64,000 bases of DNA from Bdellovibrio sp. NC01 (GCF_006874625.1 NZ_CP030034.1:2232001-2296000); one strand, 5' to 3'; shown: positions 34,240-43,446, counted from the stretch's first letter. Numbers and translations: made by a program. The notes: generated by a model from the sequence alone, not told the origin.

Positions 34240-35931
34240 ATGTTGAATAAGTTTGCAAAAGGATTGCTGGTTGTAGCAGGTTTGGGCCTTGGCGCTCAAG
34301 CAGTAGCAGCACCTACAAATGCCGAACTTAAAATCGGTATTTCTCAAGAGTTCGAGACAATGAATCCGCTGATCATGACAATGTCTGCTTCAGCTTACAT
34401 GTACCGTTTGGTAGGTCGTTCGTTGGTGAATTTGACTGCTGAAGGTAAATGGGTTCCGCAATTGGCGAAAGAAATTCCGTCATTGGAAAAAGGCACAGCG
34501 AAAATCGTTGAAGCTGGCGGCAAAAAACACATCATTGCCAACTGGGAAATCATTGAGGGCGCGAAATGGGGCGATGGCAAACCAGTTATCTGCCAAGACT
34601 TCATTACAGCTCACACAATCGCAACAGCTCCAACTGTGACTGTTGGCGAAAAAGAGCAATGGACGCAAGTTGAGAAAATCGACATTGATCCAAAAAATCC
34701 TAAAAAATGTACTTTTACTTACGACAAAGCAAAATGGGACTTCTACCAACTTGCGCAATTCTTCCCAGTGCCAACTCACTTGGAAAAAGCCATCTTTGAT
34801 AAATATGGTAAGCAAAAAGAAGGTTACGAAAAGAACTCTAACTACGTTCGCAACCCAACAAATCCTGGCTTGTACAACGGTCCTTACGTTATCTCTGACG
34901 TAAAATTGGGTTCACACGTTGCGTTTGCTCCGAATAAAAACTTCTACGGCAAACAACCGAACATCCAAAAGATCGTTGTGAAGTTGATTCCTAACACAGG
35001 AACAATGGAAGCAAATCTTCGTTCTGGCACAATCGACATGATCTCTGTTCTTGGTTTGGATTTCGACCAAGCTTTGGCATTCGATAAAAAAGCTAAAGCT
35101 GAATCTTTGCCATACGATGTTCACTTCGTACCGTCTGTGACTTACGAACACATCGACTTGAACTTGGACAATCCAATCTTGAAAGACGTTAAAGTTCGTA
35201 AAGCATTGTTGTTGTCGATCAATCGCGAAGACCTTGTGAAAGCTCTTTTCGAAGGCAGACAAGAAGTTGCGATCCACAACATTTCACCAAAAGACCCTTG
35301 GTTCACAAAAGATCCTAAAGTGATCACTTTGTACCCTTACTCTAAACGTAATGCGGGTAAACTTTTGGACGAAGCTGGTTGGAAAATGGGTGCTGACGGT
35401 TACCGCGCTAAAGACGGCAAACGTTTGTCATTGGTATTCCAAACAACTGCGGGCAACAAAACTCGTGAGCTCGTGCAAGTGTACTTGCAGAACCAATGGA
35501 AACAAGCTGGTATCGAAGTTCTTATCAAGAATGAACCAGCACGTGTATTCTTCGGCGACACTATGACTCACCGTAAGTTTGGTGCGATGGCATTGTTTGC
35601 TTGGGTTTCTTCTCCGGAAAACAGCCCTCGTTCAACAACGTCATCTAAAGCAATTCCAACTGCGAAAAACAGCTGGTCTGGCCAAAACTTCATGGGTTGG
35701 TCAAATGCAAATGCAGACAAAGCACTTGATGAGTTGGATCTTGAGTTCAACGCGAAAAAACGCGCTGAGCACGTTGCAACTATCTTGAAGAACTACACAG
35801 AAGATGTGCCAGTACTTCCGCTTTACTACCGCTCAGACATTTCTGTAACTCCTAAGAACTTGAAGAATTACAAAATGACTGGCCACCAGTTCTACGAAAC
35901 AAACAACGTAGAAGACTGGAATTTGAACTAG
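34240..35931 (+). CDS. Peptide ABC transporter substrate-binding protein
   Basis: A 563-residue family 5 extracellular binding protein. The signal peptide is KFAKGLLVVAGLGLGAQAVA. Conserved segments include WEIIEGAKWGDGKPVICQDF, the KVRKALLLSINREDLVKALF helix of DppA/OppA, and the C-terminal VPVLPLYYRSDISV. It binds oligopeptides in the periplasm and passes them to the permeases at 35985 and 36963. AAGGAG precedes the ATG. High use of preferred codons suggests strong expression. Useful to a predator feeding on prey protein. Confidence 0.93.
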   Translation: MLNKFAKGLLVVAGLGLGAQAVAAPTNAELKIGISQEFETMNPLIMTMSASAYMYRLVGRSLVNLTAEGKWVPQLAKEIPSLEKGTAKIVEAGGKKHIIANWEIIEGAKWGDGKPVICQDFITAHTIATAPTVTVGEKEQWTQVEKIDIDPKNPKKCTFTYDKAKWDFYQLAQFFPVPTHLEKAIFDKYGKQKEGYEKNSNYVRNPTNPGLYNGPYVISDVKLGSHVAFAPNKNFYGKQPNIQKIVVKLIPNTGTMEANLRSGTIDMISVLGLDFDQALAFDKKAKAESLPYDVHFVPSVTYEHIDLNLDNPILKDVKVRKALLLSINREDLVKALFEGRQEVAIHNISPKDPWFTKDPKVITLYPYSKRNAGKLLDEAGWKMGADGYRAKDGKRLSLVFQTTAGNKTRELVQVYLQNQWKQAGIEVLIKNEPARVFFGDTMTHRKFGAMALFAWVSSPENSPRSTTSSKAIPTAKNSWSGQNFMGWSNANADKALDELDLEFNAKKRAEHVATILKNYTEDVPVLPLYYRSDISVTPKNLKNYKMTGHQFYETNNVEDWNLN

Positions 35932-35943
35932 TACATTTAGAGG

Positions 35944-35960
35944 CGCCGGTTCCACCGGCG
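35944..35960 (+). other. Hairpin between binding-protein and permease genes
   Basis: CGCCGGT-TCC-ACCGGCG is a 7-bp GC stem with a three-base loop in the 53 bases after the binding-protein stop. Such hairpins often stabilise the upstream mRNA or limit read-through so that the binding protein is made in excess over the permeases. No T-run follows. Confidence 0.6.
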
Positions 35961-35984
35961 TGCTGTTAGACGAACGAGGTTATT

Positions 35985-36956
35985 GTGACGACATTTATCG
36001 CCCGCCGCATTTTGCAAACTTTCGCAGTGATAGCTGTTCTATCATTCGTGGTCTTTTATTTAATGAGCTTAATGCCGGGCGATCCAGTCGACATGATGGT
36101 TGCCTCGAATCCTAAAATCACGGCGGAAGACGTTGCACGTTTGAAGTCGTTGTACGGTTTGGATCAACCCATCTACAAACGCTACGGCAGTTGGATGGGT
36201 TCGCTTCTAACAGGTGACCTTGGTTACAGCCGTACTTACCGTGTGCCTGTGGAAGAGCTTATGGGCCCACGTCTTTGGAATACATTCCTGCTTTCATTTA
36301 TCTCTTTGGCATTGTCGATCATCATCGCAGTTCCACTGGGAATGCTTTCCGCTCTTAAACCTGGCAGCAAGATCGACACCTTCGTCAGTCTGCTGTCCTT
36401 CGGGGGGATATCGATACCCTCGTTCTGGCTTGCGATCGTTTTAATTATCGCATTCGCCGTAAAATTCCCGCTATTCCCTGCCGGCGGTACACAAACTATC
36501 GGCGCTGGTGACATGGGCTTCTGGGCCGACATTTTGGATCGCTCTAAATATTTAGTTCTTCCTGTGCTTTCATTATCGATCCAACAGATCGGTCGTTTTT
36601 CTCGTTTCACACGCTCTTCAATGGCCGAAGCTATGCGCCACGATTTCATTCGTACTGCGCGTGCAAAAGGTCTTTCGAACAGCACGGTGATTTGGCAGCA
36701 CGGATTTAGAAATGCTTTGATCCCATTGATCACGATCTTGGCAGTCAGCATTTCTTCTTTATTCTCTGGTGCGCTTTTGACAGAGACTGTATTTGCTTAT
36801 CAAGGAGTCGGTAAACTTGTTTACGACTCTATTATCGGTAATGACTATAACGTAGCGATGATCTCTTTCGTTATCTCGGTAGCGATGGTTCTGTTGATGA
36901 ACTTGGTTGCTGATATCGCTTATGGCTTCGCGGATCCGCGAATCGCTTACAAGTAG
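35985..36956 (+). CDS. Peptide ABC transporter permease (DppB/OppB)
   Basis: A 323-residue permease with about six helices. N-terminus TFIARRILQTFAVIAVLSFV is typical, with VFYLMSLMPGDPVD and the EAA loop EAMRHDFIRTARAKGLSNST followed by VIWQHGFRNALIP. GTG start with GAGG upstream. It forms the channel with the permease at 36963, six bases downstream. Confidence 0.93.
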   Translation: MTTFIARRILQTFAVIAVLSFVVFYLMSLMPGDPVDMMVASNPKITAEDVARLKSLYGLDQPIYKRYGSWMGSLLTGDLGYSRTYRVPVEELMGPRLWNTFLLSFISLALSIIIAVPLGMLSALKPGSKIDTFVSLLSFGGISIPSFWLAIVLIIAFAVKFPLFPAGGTQTIGAGDMGFWADILDRSKYLVLPVLSLSIQQIGRFSRFTRSSMAEAMRHDFIRTARAKGLSNSTVIWQHGFRNALIPLITILAVSISSLFSGALLTETVFAYQGVGKLVYDSIIGNDYNVAMISFVISVAMVLLMNLVADIAYGFADPRIAYK

Positions 36957-36962
36957 GTTGCA

Positions 36963-38183
36963 ATGTCTGGAACGGAAATGACTATGACTGACGTCGCATT
37001 AACGCAAAAACTTTCAGATAAAGATCGTGCCGAGCTCGAAAAAGCTCAGCCGATGTGGAGAATGGTCCTTAGCCAATTCATGACTCACAAACCAGCAGTG
37101 GTCAGTGCAGTTTTGATTTTGTTATTGGTTTTGGTATCTGTCTTCGCGAACCAAATTCAAAGCATCACGGATTTAGATCCCGATGCACAGAACGTGGCGA
37201 ATCGTTACTTAGCGCCATTTACTCACGCCCAGGCAGGTCCTGATGTGCGCGAGACTGAAATTGAAAAGTACATCAACAACCATCCGGCTGAAGCTGAAAA
37301 ATTGCAAACGGCTTTGCTTGAAAAAGGCATCGTGCAATCAGCAGCACCTGCGGATGCATTGTTTGATCTTGCGAACAAAGAAATGCCGGAAGCCCTTGCT
37401 GGCTTAAAGTCTTTGGATATTCCTGAAGCCAAAGAAATGGTGTCTTTGTTTAAAAGTTTCGACACGTTTCACTTTTTTGGTACAGACGAATTGGGTCGCG
37501 ACGTGTTTATCCGCTTGGTTTACGGGACACGCGTTTCAATGGGCGTTGGTATCTTGGTTGCGATTGCCTCCGCCCTTATTGGTTTGTTGATTGGCTCTGT
37601 TGCCGGCTTCTATGGCGGCGTGATTGATGCGACGTTGATGCGTGTGACGGATGGCTTGTTGTCATTGCCGATGATTCCGGTATTGATCGTGATCGCGGCC
37701 GTCGACATGTCGAAGATCCCTGCATTAAAAGCTCTGGTTTCGACTTCGAATGAAAGTATCTTCAAGATGGTTATCATCTTGTGCTTGTTCTCGTGGATGA
37801 CAGTTGCTTTGCTTGTTCGTGGTAGCATTCTTTCTTTGCGTGAACGTGAATTCGTATTGGCAGCTCGTACCCTGGGTGCGAAAGACAGCACAATCATCGT
37901 TCGTCACATGTTCCCGAACGTGATCGCCCCAATGTTGGTATCAATCACTTTGGGTGTTGGTGAATCGATCTTGTTTGAAGCCGCTTTATCATTCTTGGGT
38001 CTTGGTATCATGCCGCCGACTCCAAGCTGGGGTAACATGCTGAACAACGCGCAAGAGTTGATCTATCAAGCTCCGTTCTTGGCGATTCTTCCGGGCGTGA
38101 TGATCTTGATCACAACAGTCAGCTTTAACTACTTGGGCGATGGTCTTCAAGACGCGATCGATCCGAAGTCGATGAGACGATAG
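36963..38183 (+). CDS. Peptide ABC transporter permease (DppC/OppC) with long insertion
   Basis: A 406-residue permease, about 100 longer than usual DppC (about 300). The normal core is present: first helix at 44-62, FGTDELGRDVFIRLVYGTRV at 172-191, the EAA loop EFVLAARTLGAKDSTIIVRH and a C-terminal VSFNYLGDGLQDAIDPK. The extra 80 or so residues (89-168) are helical and charged and sit between helix 1 and FGTDELG, so they should be periplasmic. Only a weak ribosome site is seen. Closes the peptide transporter operon; a strong terminator follows. Confidence 0.92.
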   Translation: MSGTEMTMTDVALTQKLSDKDRAELEKAQPMWRMVLSQFMTHKPAVVSAVLILLLVLVSVFANQIQSITDLDPDAQNVANRYLAPFTHAQAGPDVRETEIEKYINNHPAEAEKLQTALLEKGIVQSAAPADALFDLANKEMPEALAGLKSLDIPEAKEMVSLFKSFDTFHFFGTDELGRDVFIRLVYGTRVSMGVGILVAIASALIGLLIGSVAGFYGGVIDATLMRVTDGLLSLPMIPVLIVIAAVDMSKIPALKALVSTSNESIFKMVIILCLFSWMTVALLVRGSILSLREREFVLAARTLGAKDSTIIVRHMFPNVIAPMLVSITLGVGESILFEAALSFLGLGIMPPTPSWGNMLNNAQELIYQAPFLAILPGVMILITTVSFNYLGDGLQDAIDPKSMRR

Positions 38184-38213
38184 CCGCTTTGCTGGTTCAA
38201 TTTAAAAGCGACG

Positions 38214-38243
38214 AAAAAGGGAGGCTTCAAACCTCCCTTTTTT
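38214..38243 (+). terminator. Intrinsic terminator of the peptide transporter operon
   Basis: AAAAAGGGAGG, a seven-base loop, then CCTCCCTTTTTT. Perfect stem with a T-run about 30 bases after the last permease. Confidence 0.93.
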
Positions 38244-38390
38244 ATTTTTATTGAAGCCTTTCCATGATTTCCACCCGCCTGACAATTGCCTGAACACCCC
38301 TGAAAAAAAGAAATGTTTCCCTCGGTGAGCTAGAAAATACGCGTTCCCCGCTCGGCACGATACTTGGAATAAGTCCGGCTGAGGTATTTT

Positions 38391-38858
38391 ATGAAAACAG
38401 TACTTTCATTTATTGGAATGATTCTTTTCTCGGCGAATGCGTTTACGCAAACGTCCTACGAACTTACTTGCCGTGCGAAAGCGAAAGAGATCGCTGCAAA
38501 CACGTATTCAACTTGCGTGACAGAATCTCGTAACGCCCAAGTTGAGCAAATCCGTTCAAGCTATCAAAAAGAGCTTACGGCTTTGAAGAGCAAATATGAT
38601 CGCGAACTTAAAAAGATGAACGGTGGCCAAGCTTCTGCGAAGGCAACTGCGAAATCTGTGAACCACCCTTCCACACCTGTGAAAGGCATCGCGAAAACGC
38701 TTCCAACGAAGGCTCCACAAAGTGAGGCTGCCCCAGTTCAGGTTGTCTCAGAAGGAGCTAAAGTCGTGGCGATCAGCCCTGATAAAGGTACGGAATCTCT
38801 TGAAAAAGAGGCTTCTGACGCAGATCAGGTCGAAATTATTGACATGCCGACAGAATAA
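38391..38858 (+). CDS. Secreted coiled-coil protein, unknown
   Basis: A 155-residue protein with signal peptide KTVLSFIGMILFSANAF. Residues 20-75 include two Cys (LTCRAK, STCVTE) and a charged helix likely to form a coiled coil (SYQKELTALKSKYDRELKKM). The second half is low-complexity, rich in Ala, Pro, Ser and Lys, and ends acidic. TGAGG lies upstream of the ATG. I recognise no family; it is probably periplasmic or attached to the envelope. Confidence 0.76.
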   Translation: MKTVLSFIGMILFSANAFTQTSYELTCRAKAKEIAANTYSTCVTESRNAQVEQIRSSYQKELTALKSKYDRELKKMNGGQASAKATAKSVNHPSTPVKGIAKTLPTKAPQSEAAPVQVVSEGAKVVAISPDKGTESLEKEASDADQVEIIDMPTE

Positions 38859-38943
38859 TCGACGGGACTGTTGATTTTCCTCTCAGGACGGCTTAAAACG
38901 TGTAAACTGTTTAAGTCGTTGTCTTTTTACTGGGAGGAAACCC

Positions 38944-39192
38944 GTGGGTGAGTTTAGCCTAACACATCTTTTACTTCTTGCTTTGATCTTCTTGATCTTC
39001 TTCGGTCCTAGCCGCCTACCGCAATTGGGCCAATCGCTTGGTAAAGCTATCCGTGGCTTTAAACAAGGTTTGAACGAGATCGACGTTGATGCAAAAGATA
39101 TCAAAGATACTCATCAACAAGTTTCTCACCAACAACAACAAGGTCAAAACGTTGGTCAAACTCAGAAACAATCTGAGCCACACAACTCATAA
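38944..39192 (+). CDS. tatA: Sec-independent protein translocase TatA
   Basis: An 82-residue TatA/E-type subunit. One N-terminal membrane helix (LTHLLLLALIFLIFF) is followed by the FGPSRLPQLGQSLGKAIRGF hinge and amphipathic helix that defines the family. The Gln/His-rich tail (HQQVSHQQQQGQNVGQTQ) is unusual in composition. GTG start with GGGAGG upstream. TatA oligomers form the pore for folded twin-arginine substrates; tatB and tatC are not in this window. Confidence 0.94.
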   Translation: MGEFSLTHLLLLALIFLIFFGPSRLPQLGQSLGKAIRGFKQGLNEIDVDAKDIKDTHQQVSHQQQQGQNVGQTQKQSEPHNS

Positions 39193-39216
39193 TTGTTGTT
39201 CTAAATTTTGAAATTA

Positions 39217-39251
39217 AAAAAGCCTTCATAGCAACCCTATGAAGGCTTTTT
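39217..39251. terminator. Bidirectional intrinsic terminator
   Basis: A 15-bp perfect stem (39217-39231 with 39237-39251, core AGCCTTCATAG / CTATGAAGGCT) flanked by A- and T-runs. It serves tatA and the convergent glycerophosphodiesterase gene. Confidence 0.95.
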
Positions 39252-39279
39252 CTTTTTGCGCTAACGCATGAGGCACTTA

Positions 39280-40059
39280 TTAAACGAGCGTATCAGAGAT
39301 TATGCTGAGGGCTCCATGCTGTAACAGATTTTTTGCGACGGCAGGATCGTTCACTGTCCAGAAGGCCACTGGGATTTTGCGGCGATTCCACTTTTCTAGT
39401 TCTGCGATGCTCACGTAGTTATAATCTAAGTGTAAGGCGTTTGCGCCGATGTAGGGTGCGAACAGCATGTGCTTTAGATAAAACCTGTTTGCTGGATCAT
39501 CTTCTTTCGTTGCAAGCAGCGCACGCGGAACTTCGGGTAAAAGTTTTTTCAAGCGATTGATCGCTAACGGATTGAAGCTTGAAAACAGAATGCGCTTTTC
39601 AGCTTTGTGTTTACGAACAAGCTTAGCCACTTCCGTTTCAAGGGAACCATCAAACGCTTTATCCGTTTTTAATTCGATATTTAAATACGGGGGAATGTCG
39701 TTTGATTGCAGCAAAGCCTCAAGACTGACAACCTGAGAAGCCGTTGCGAGTTCCGCCGCTGTCAGTTCATTCACAAGTTTTTCGACATTTCCTAAGCGCT
39801 TCAAATCGTTATCGTGAAAAACGACGACGACATTATCTTTAGAAAGGCGCACATCCATTTCGATCATTTGCAGACCGCGTTTTTTTGCCGCCATAAACGA
39901 CGCCAACGTATTTTCCTGTGCGCCTTCTTTCCAGTATCCGCGATGACCTTGATATTGTGGAGGACGCAAAGCCCCTTCCGGCCACGCTTGTGCTTTCCAC
40001 GTAAAGTGGCGAATCACCAGAAACGAAACACTTAAAATAAGAATTAACAAGGCGATCAT
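39280..40059 (-). CDS. Glycerophosphodiester phosphodiesterase
   Basis: A 259-residue GDPD-family enzyme with an N-terminal membrane anchor (LLILILSVSFLVIRHF). GHRGYWKEGAQENTLASF has the catalytic His and the Glu ligand; MDVRLSKDNVVVVFHDNDL has the second catalytic His and acidic metal ligands; YLNIELKTD continues the active site. It releases glycerol-3-phosphate from phospholipid headgroups. The start lies two bases after the stop of the AsmA-like gene, so they are co-transcribed. Confidence 0.9.
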   Translation of the reverse strand: MIALLILILSVSFLVIRHFTWKAQAWPEGALRPPQYQGHRGYWKEGAQENTLASFMAAKKRGLQMIEMDVRLSKDNVVVVFHDNDLKRLGNVEKLVNELTAAELATASQVVSLEALLQSNDIPPYLNIELKTDKAFDGSLETEVAKLVRKHKAEKRILFSSFNPLAINRLKKLLPEVPRALLATKEDDPANRFYLKHMLFAPYIGANALHLDYNYVSIAELEKWNRRKIPVAFWTVNDPAVAKNLLQHGALSIISDTLV

Positions 40060-40061
40060 TT

Positions 40062-42041
40062 TTATTTTCTCATTTTACGTGCCGGAATGTTTTCAACCGT
40101 GAACTGTGGATTTTCACGATTACCTTCTAGCACAAACTTTTTCGTGTTCTTCCCGTCTTTGATGAGTGCCGAGCCCTTCAACTGACCGAATTCATCCCAC
40201 GCACCATCTGCCGTCATACGACGATCTTTGCCCATTTTTGCTTGGAAGTTCTTCCACTGCAGATGCTGCAGATCTTTGAAATGGAATTGTCCTGTTAAAT
40301 CTTGAATATCAAGCTGACCGTTTTGCCACCATTCAGGCTCTGTGACTTGATTCAAGATCGCGGCACCTGGTGACGTTTCATGAACGCCGACCGATTGAAT
40401 TTTTGTATTCAACTGGATTTCGCCTTTTTGAAAGTCGAATTCACCGCGAGTTTTGCCGAAGTCCATGCCTTCGACACTCATTTTATCAACGAGCAACAAA
40501 CCTTTCAGAGATTTTAAGTCGCCACCCATAATTCGTGCTTCCGCATTCACGCTTGTCAGGCCGACTTCCCCACCGTTGGTCATTAGCTTTTGTACTTGCG
40601 GAGCGAACACCATTTCGTCGATGCGCGCTTTAATATCAACATCTTTGAAATCACGATCGGCTTTTAAATTCACGCTGCCAATAAAGTTTCCACCACGTGG
40701 TTCAACGCGGTTTACTTGGAACGACCATTGATCACCGTCAAGGTTGATATCACCCAGCATGCGCTCGATTACTTGCAGTTCACGCTGACCTTTGTTGGAG
40801 AAGATAAATTCCAAGCCCGTATGCTCACCCGTCAGATGAATATAATTTTCCGAACGAATTTCTGCACGCCCCGAGAAACTTCCCAAATCGCCTAATATTT
40901 TGTGCTGATGATTTCTGCTTAAGAAATTAAGCAAGCGGTTAACCCGCATGTTCTTGACGTCAATATTGATGGGCTTATAGGTCAAGGGTTCAAGTTTTGT
41001 GAAAGTGATTTGCTCTGATGAAAGCTCACCCAACTCTCCTTCGACGCGGAAGTTTTTTACTTCCACCGGAGCTTCGCGGATTTTTCGAATGTCCGCTGTC
41101 ATACGCCCCAATGCAGAGATCCATACCTGTTTGCCGTTTAGATCTTTTGAAACCAGATCGTATTTTTGCATCAACGACAGAACTTGGCTTAAAGGAATAT
41201 GTTTTAGATCCGTTTCAACATTCAGCAAGTGATCATCAATCGTGTAATTGCCGATCATGCTGTAGTGACCTTCGCGCCAGTTTCCAAAGAAATGCGCTTG
41301 CACGTGTTTTTCTGGGGATTCTTTATACTCGATAAAAAGATTTGCGTGCGACAAATAATCGCCGACCAATTCATCACGCAGCAAATGAGTCTTCGCTTTC
41401 ACTTCGATCACTTTAGGTTCGAAGGATTTTACTTTCACTGCGAAATCCATGAACTCTGTTGGATATTGCGGGTATTCGTTCAAAACGATTTTGAAGTTTT
41501 GAATTGAAAGCTCGCTGACGGCATTACGATATTTTTGTGCTTGTTCGTTGGGTGACAACGACACGGCCGGCGCTGGAGTTGCAGGTTGGCTTGAAGCATT
41601 TTCTGCATTGAACTCAGCCTGATTACAATCCTTCAAATTTCCACGCAAAGTTAATTGCACATTATCGGCTTCGACTTTTTTAACTAATGATGTACCAGTG
41701 ATGACTCCCCAGAAGGAAACCGGCAGACGCAATTCATCGATTTCAAGAATGGGCGCCATCCAACATGCTTGTGTCGATTCCATTTGTGCTTTGGTGATGA
41801 CCACTGAAAAACGCGGCAAAATGCCATCAGCAAGACTGACTTGCGCCGATTCAAAACTCACTTTGATGTCTTTGTGAATATGGCTTGCGGCTTTTTCAAT
41901 TCGCGCAGCCACTCGTGCTGGCGATAGAACAGATTTAAGGGTGTACCCAAGAAAAAATGAGATGGCCAAACCGATCACAAGGATGCGAGTGCCAGGTTGC
42001 TCAGTAACTAGATGCTTATCAGAACGAAGTCGACGATCCAT
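40062..42041 (-). CDS. AsmA/TamB-like inner-membrane protein
   Basis: A 659-residue protein with one N-terminal membrane helix (TRILVIGLAISFFLGYTLKS) and a long beta-rich periplasmic part. VKVSFESAQVSLADGILP-like segments and the repeated 'GEL / RVNRV / KADRDFKDVDI' patterns fit the AsmA-like repeating beta-groove (RBG) superfamily, which is linked to lipid transport between membranes. The family is assigned on pattern, not on a single motif. It sits between greA and the phosphodiesterase in one operon (gaps 52 and two bases), which suits a lipid or envelope role. Confidence 0.65.
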   Translation of the reverse strand: MDRRLRSDKHLVTEQPGTRILVIGLAISFFLGYTLKSVLSPARVAARIEKAASHIHKDIKVSFESAQVSLADGILPRFSVVITKAQMESTQACWMAPILEIDELRLPVSFWGVITGTSLVKKVEADNVQLTLRGNLKDCNQAEFNAENASSQPATPAPAVSLSPNEQAQKYRNAVSELSIQNFKIVLNEYPQYPTEFMDFAVKVKSFEPKVIEVKAKTHLLRDELVGDYLSHANLFIEYKESPEKHVQAHFFGNWREGHYSMIGNYTIDDHLLNVETDLKHIPLSQVLSLMQKYDLVSKDLNGKQVWISALGRMTADIRKIREAPVEVKNFRVEGELGELSSEQITFTKLEPLTYKPINIDVKNMRVNRLLNFLSRNHQHKILGDLGSFSGRAEIRSENYIHLTGEHTGLEFIFSNKGQRELQVIERMLGDINLDGDQWSFQVNRVEPRGGNFIGSVNLKADRDFKDVDIKARIDEMVFAPQVQKLMTNGGEVGLTSVNAEARIMGGDLKSLKGLLLVDKMSVEGMDFGKTRGEFDFQKGEIQLNTKIQSVGVHETSPGAAILNQVTEPEWWQNGQLDIQDLTGQFHFKDLQHLQWKNFQAKMGKDRRMTADGAWDEFGQLKGSALIKDGKNTKKFVLEGNRENPQFTVENIPARKMRK

Positions 42042-42093
42042 AACTTATTGTGCTTGTGAAAGCTATGGACCGACAATGTCTTTTAGGAAAAAT

Positions 42094-42582
42094 TTATTTA
42101 TATTCGAAAGCTAGGATTTCGAACTCTTTGTCGCCTTTCGGGCTTTGAACAGTGACAGTGTCACCGACTTTTTTGCCGATCATTGCGCGCGCCAAAGGAG
42201 ATAGAACAGAAATCAGACCTTTTTTAACGTCTGCTTCGTCAACGCCCACGATTTGGTAAGCGATCTCTTCGTCCGTTTCTGTGTCCACAGCTTTAATGTG
42301 TGCACCGAAAACCACACGGTCCGCCTTGATAGTCGTCACGTCGATAACTTCTGCACCTGCAATTTTGCCTTGAATTTCAGCAATACGACCTTCAATCATA
42401 GATTGACGCTCTTTAGCTGCTTCGTATTCAGCATTTTCAGAGATATCGCCTTGAGCACGAGCCTCTTCGATGGCGTTGATTACAGAAGGTCTCTCCTCCA
42501 ACAATAGCTTCTTCAGCTCTGCCTCAAGCAAAGCTTTTCCGCGAATTGTCATAGGAAGTTTATCATTTGCGCCACCGGCCAT
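42094..42582 (-). CDS. greA: Transcription elongation factor GreA
   Basis: A 162-residue GreA (E. coli 158). The N-terminal coiled coil carries GDISENAEYEAAKERQ, with the acidic tip residues that enter the polymerase channel and trigger transcript cleavage. The C-terminal FKBP-like domain ends SPKGDKEFEILAFEYK. A much longer in-frame stretch runs to 42888, but ATG 42582 has GGAG upstream and starts the known fold; the extension overlaps the divergent ferredoxin-like gene. Confidence 0.96.
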   Translation of the reverse strand: MAGGANDKLPMTIRGKALLEAELKKLLLEERPSVINAIEEARAQGDISENAEYEAAKERQSMIEGRIAEIQGKIAGAEVIDVTTIKADRVVFGAHIKAVDTETDEEIAYQIVGVDEADVKKGLISVLSPLARAMIGKKVGDTVTVQSPKGDKEFEILAFEYK

Positions 42583-42718
42583 CTTTGTCTCCACTGTTAG
42601 AAGGACACTACTTTTACAAGATTCCACGTAACTTATCAACTCGCGACCCCATCCAGACCAAGCGCCCTGCGTCAAGCGACGCATTGCGCCCGAACCCAGC
42701 CTAGCGTACCATAGAGGT

Positions 42719-42976
42719 ATGGGTGCTAAGAAAAAGACCGAAATCATCTGCCGCTGCAACAATATCTCGCGAGAGACTATTGAGAAAGCTATTCGTGACG
42801 GCGCCCATACCCTGAACGATATCTTCGACACCACCCAGGCCGGAGTTGGTCCTTGCGGAGGAACGTGTCGCCGCAAACTGGGCCCCATGCTAGAGCACTA
42901 CCTTAAAACCGGTACGTTCCCCGAAAAAATTGTGGAAGATATGACGGGCAAACCGCCCGAGAAAAAAACGAGCTAA
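42719..42976 (+). CDS. BFD-like [2Fe-2S] protein, variant Cys spacing
   Basis: An 85-residue protein matching the bacterioferritin-associated-ferredoxin-like domain: IICRCNNISRETIEKAIRDG (first two Cys as CxC) and VGPCGGTCRRKLGPML. The second Cys pair is CGGTC, a CxxxC, whereas BFD domains normally have CxxC. The His-free, Lys-rich tail is short. A ribosome-like AGAGGT abuts the ATG with almost no spacing. Could carry a [2Fe-2S] cluster for iron release or electron transfer. Its 3' end overlaps the convergent gene by four bases. Confidence 0.8.
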   Translation: MGAKKKTEIICRCNNISRETIEKAIRDGAHTLNDIFDTTQAGVGPCGGTCRRKLGPMLEHYLKTGTFPEKIVEDMTGKPPEKKTS

Positions 42977-43398
42977 GCTGTCTTTTTACCCAAACGATAA
43001 TCGATGATCTTTTGCACTTCAGGACGACACGTCCCGCAGGCTGTGCTTGCTGACGTCTGACGGGTTACCTTATCTGTCGAGTGTGCCCCCGCAATGACCG
43101 CTTGATCAATCGTGTGCGTTGCGACTGTACGACAATGGCAAACTTCATCTTCTTTATAGGGGAATTCCCACTCGCCTTTAAGCTTTAAAATCATTTCGCG
43201 CAAAAGAATCGCGCCATGATCGTTTGCTTCTGGCAAAGGCCATTTAGAAATATCGACCCCAAAGTTTTTGCGCATCGACTGCATCATATTCATAAACTCT
43301 GTACAGCCCATGAACGACACACGCGTGACAGGTCCCTGAATGCTTTCGCATTCAACCTCTAAAAAATCCCGTCCCTCGAGTTCGACTTTGACCTTCAT
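42973..43398 (-). CDS. BFD-like [2Fe-2S] domain protein with N-terminal extension
   Basis: A 141-residue protein. The first 85 or so residues (VKVELEGRDFLEVECESIQG ...) form a small domain of unknown type with two Cys (VECESI, MGCTEF). The C-terminal BFD-like domain has both Cys pairs in standard spacing: EVCHCRTVATHTIDQAVIAG and TACGTCRPEVQKI. It may shuttle electrons or assemble an iron-sulfur cluster. It faces a second BFD-like gene tail to tail, so the pair probably arose by duplication or shares a role in iron handling. Confidence 0.83.
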   Translation of the reverse strand: MKVKVELEGRDFLEVECESIQGPVTRVSFMGCTEFMNMMQSMRKNFGVDISKWPLPEANDHGAILLREMILKLKGEWEFPYKEDEVCHCRTVATHTIDQAVIAGAHSTDKVTRQTSASTACGTCRPEVQKIIDYRLGKKTA

Positions 43399-43446
43399 AT
43401 AGGATAGAATTCTAAATCACTATTCCTTTACTCCCAAGGCCAGAAC

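Noticed and set aside
42583-42888. N-terminal extension of greA (long in-frame stretch)
   Set aside because: The conserved fold and ribosome site start at 42582, and the extension overlaps the divergent BFD-like gene.
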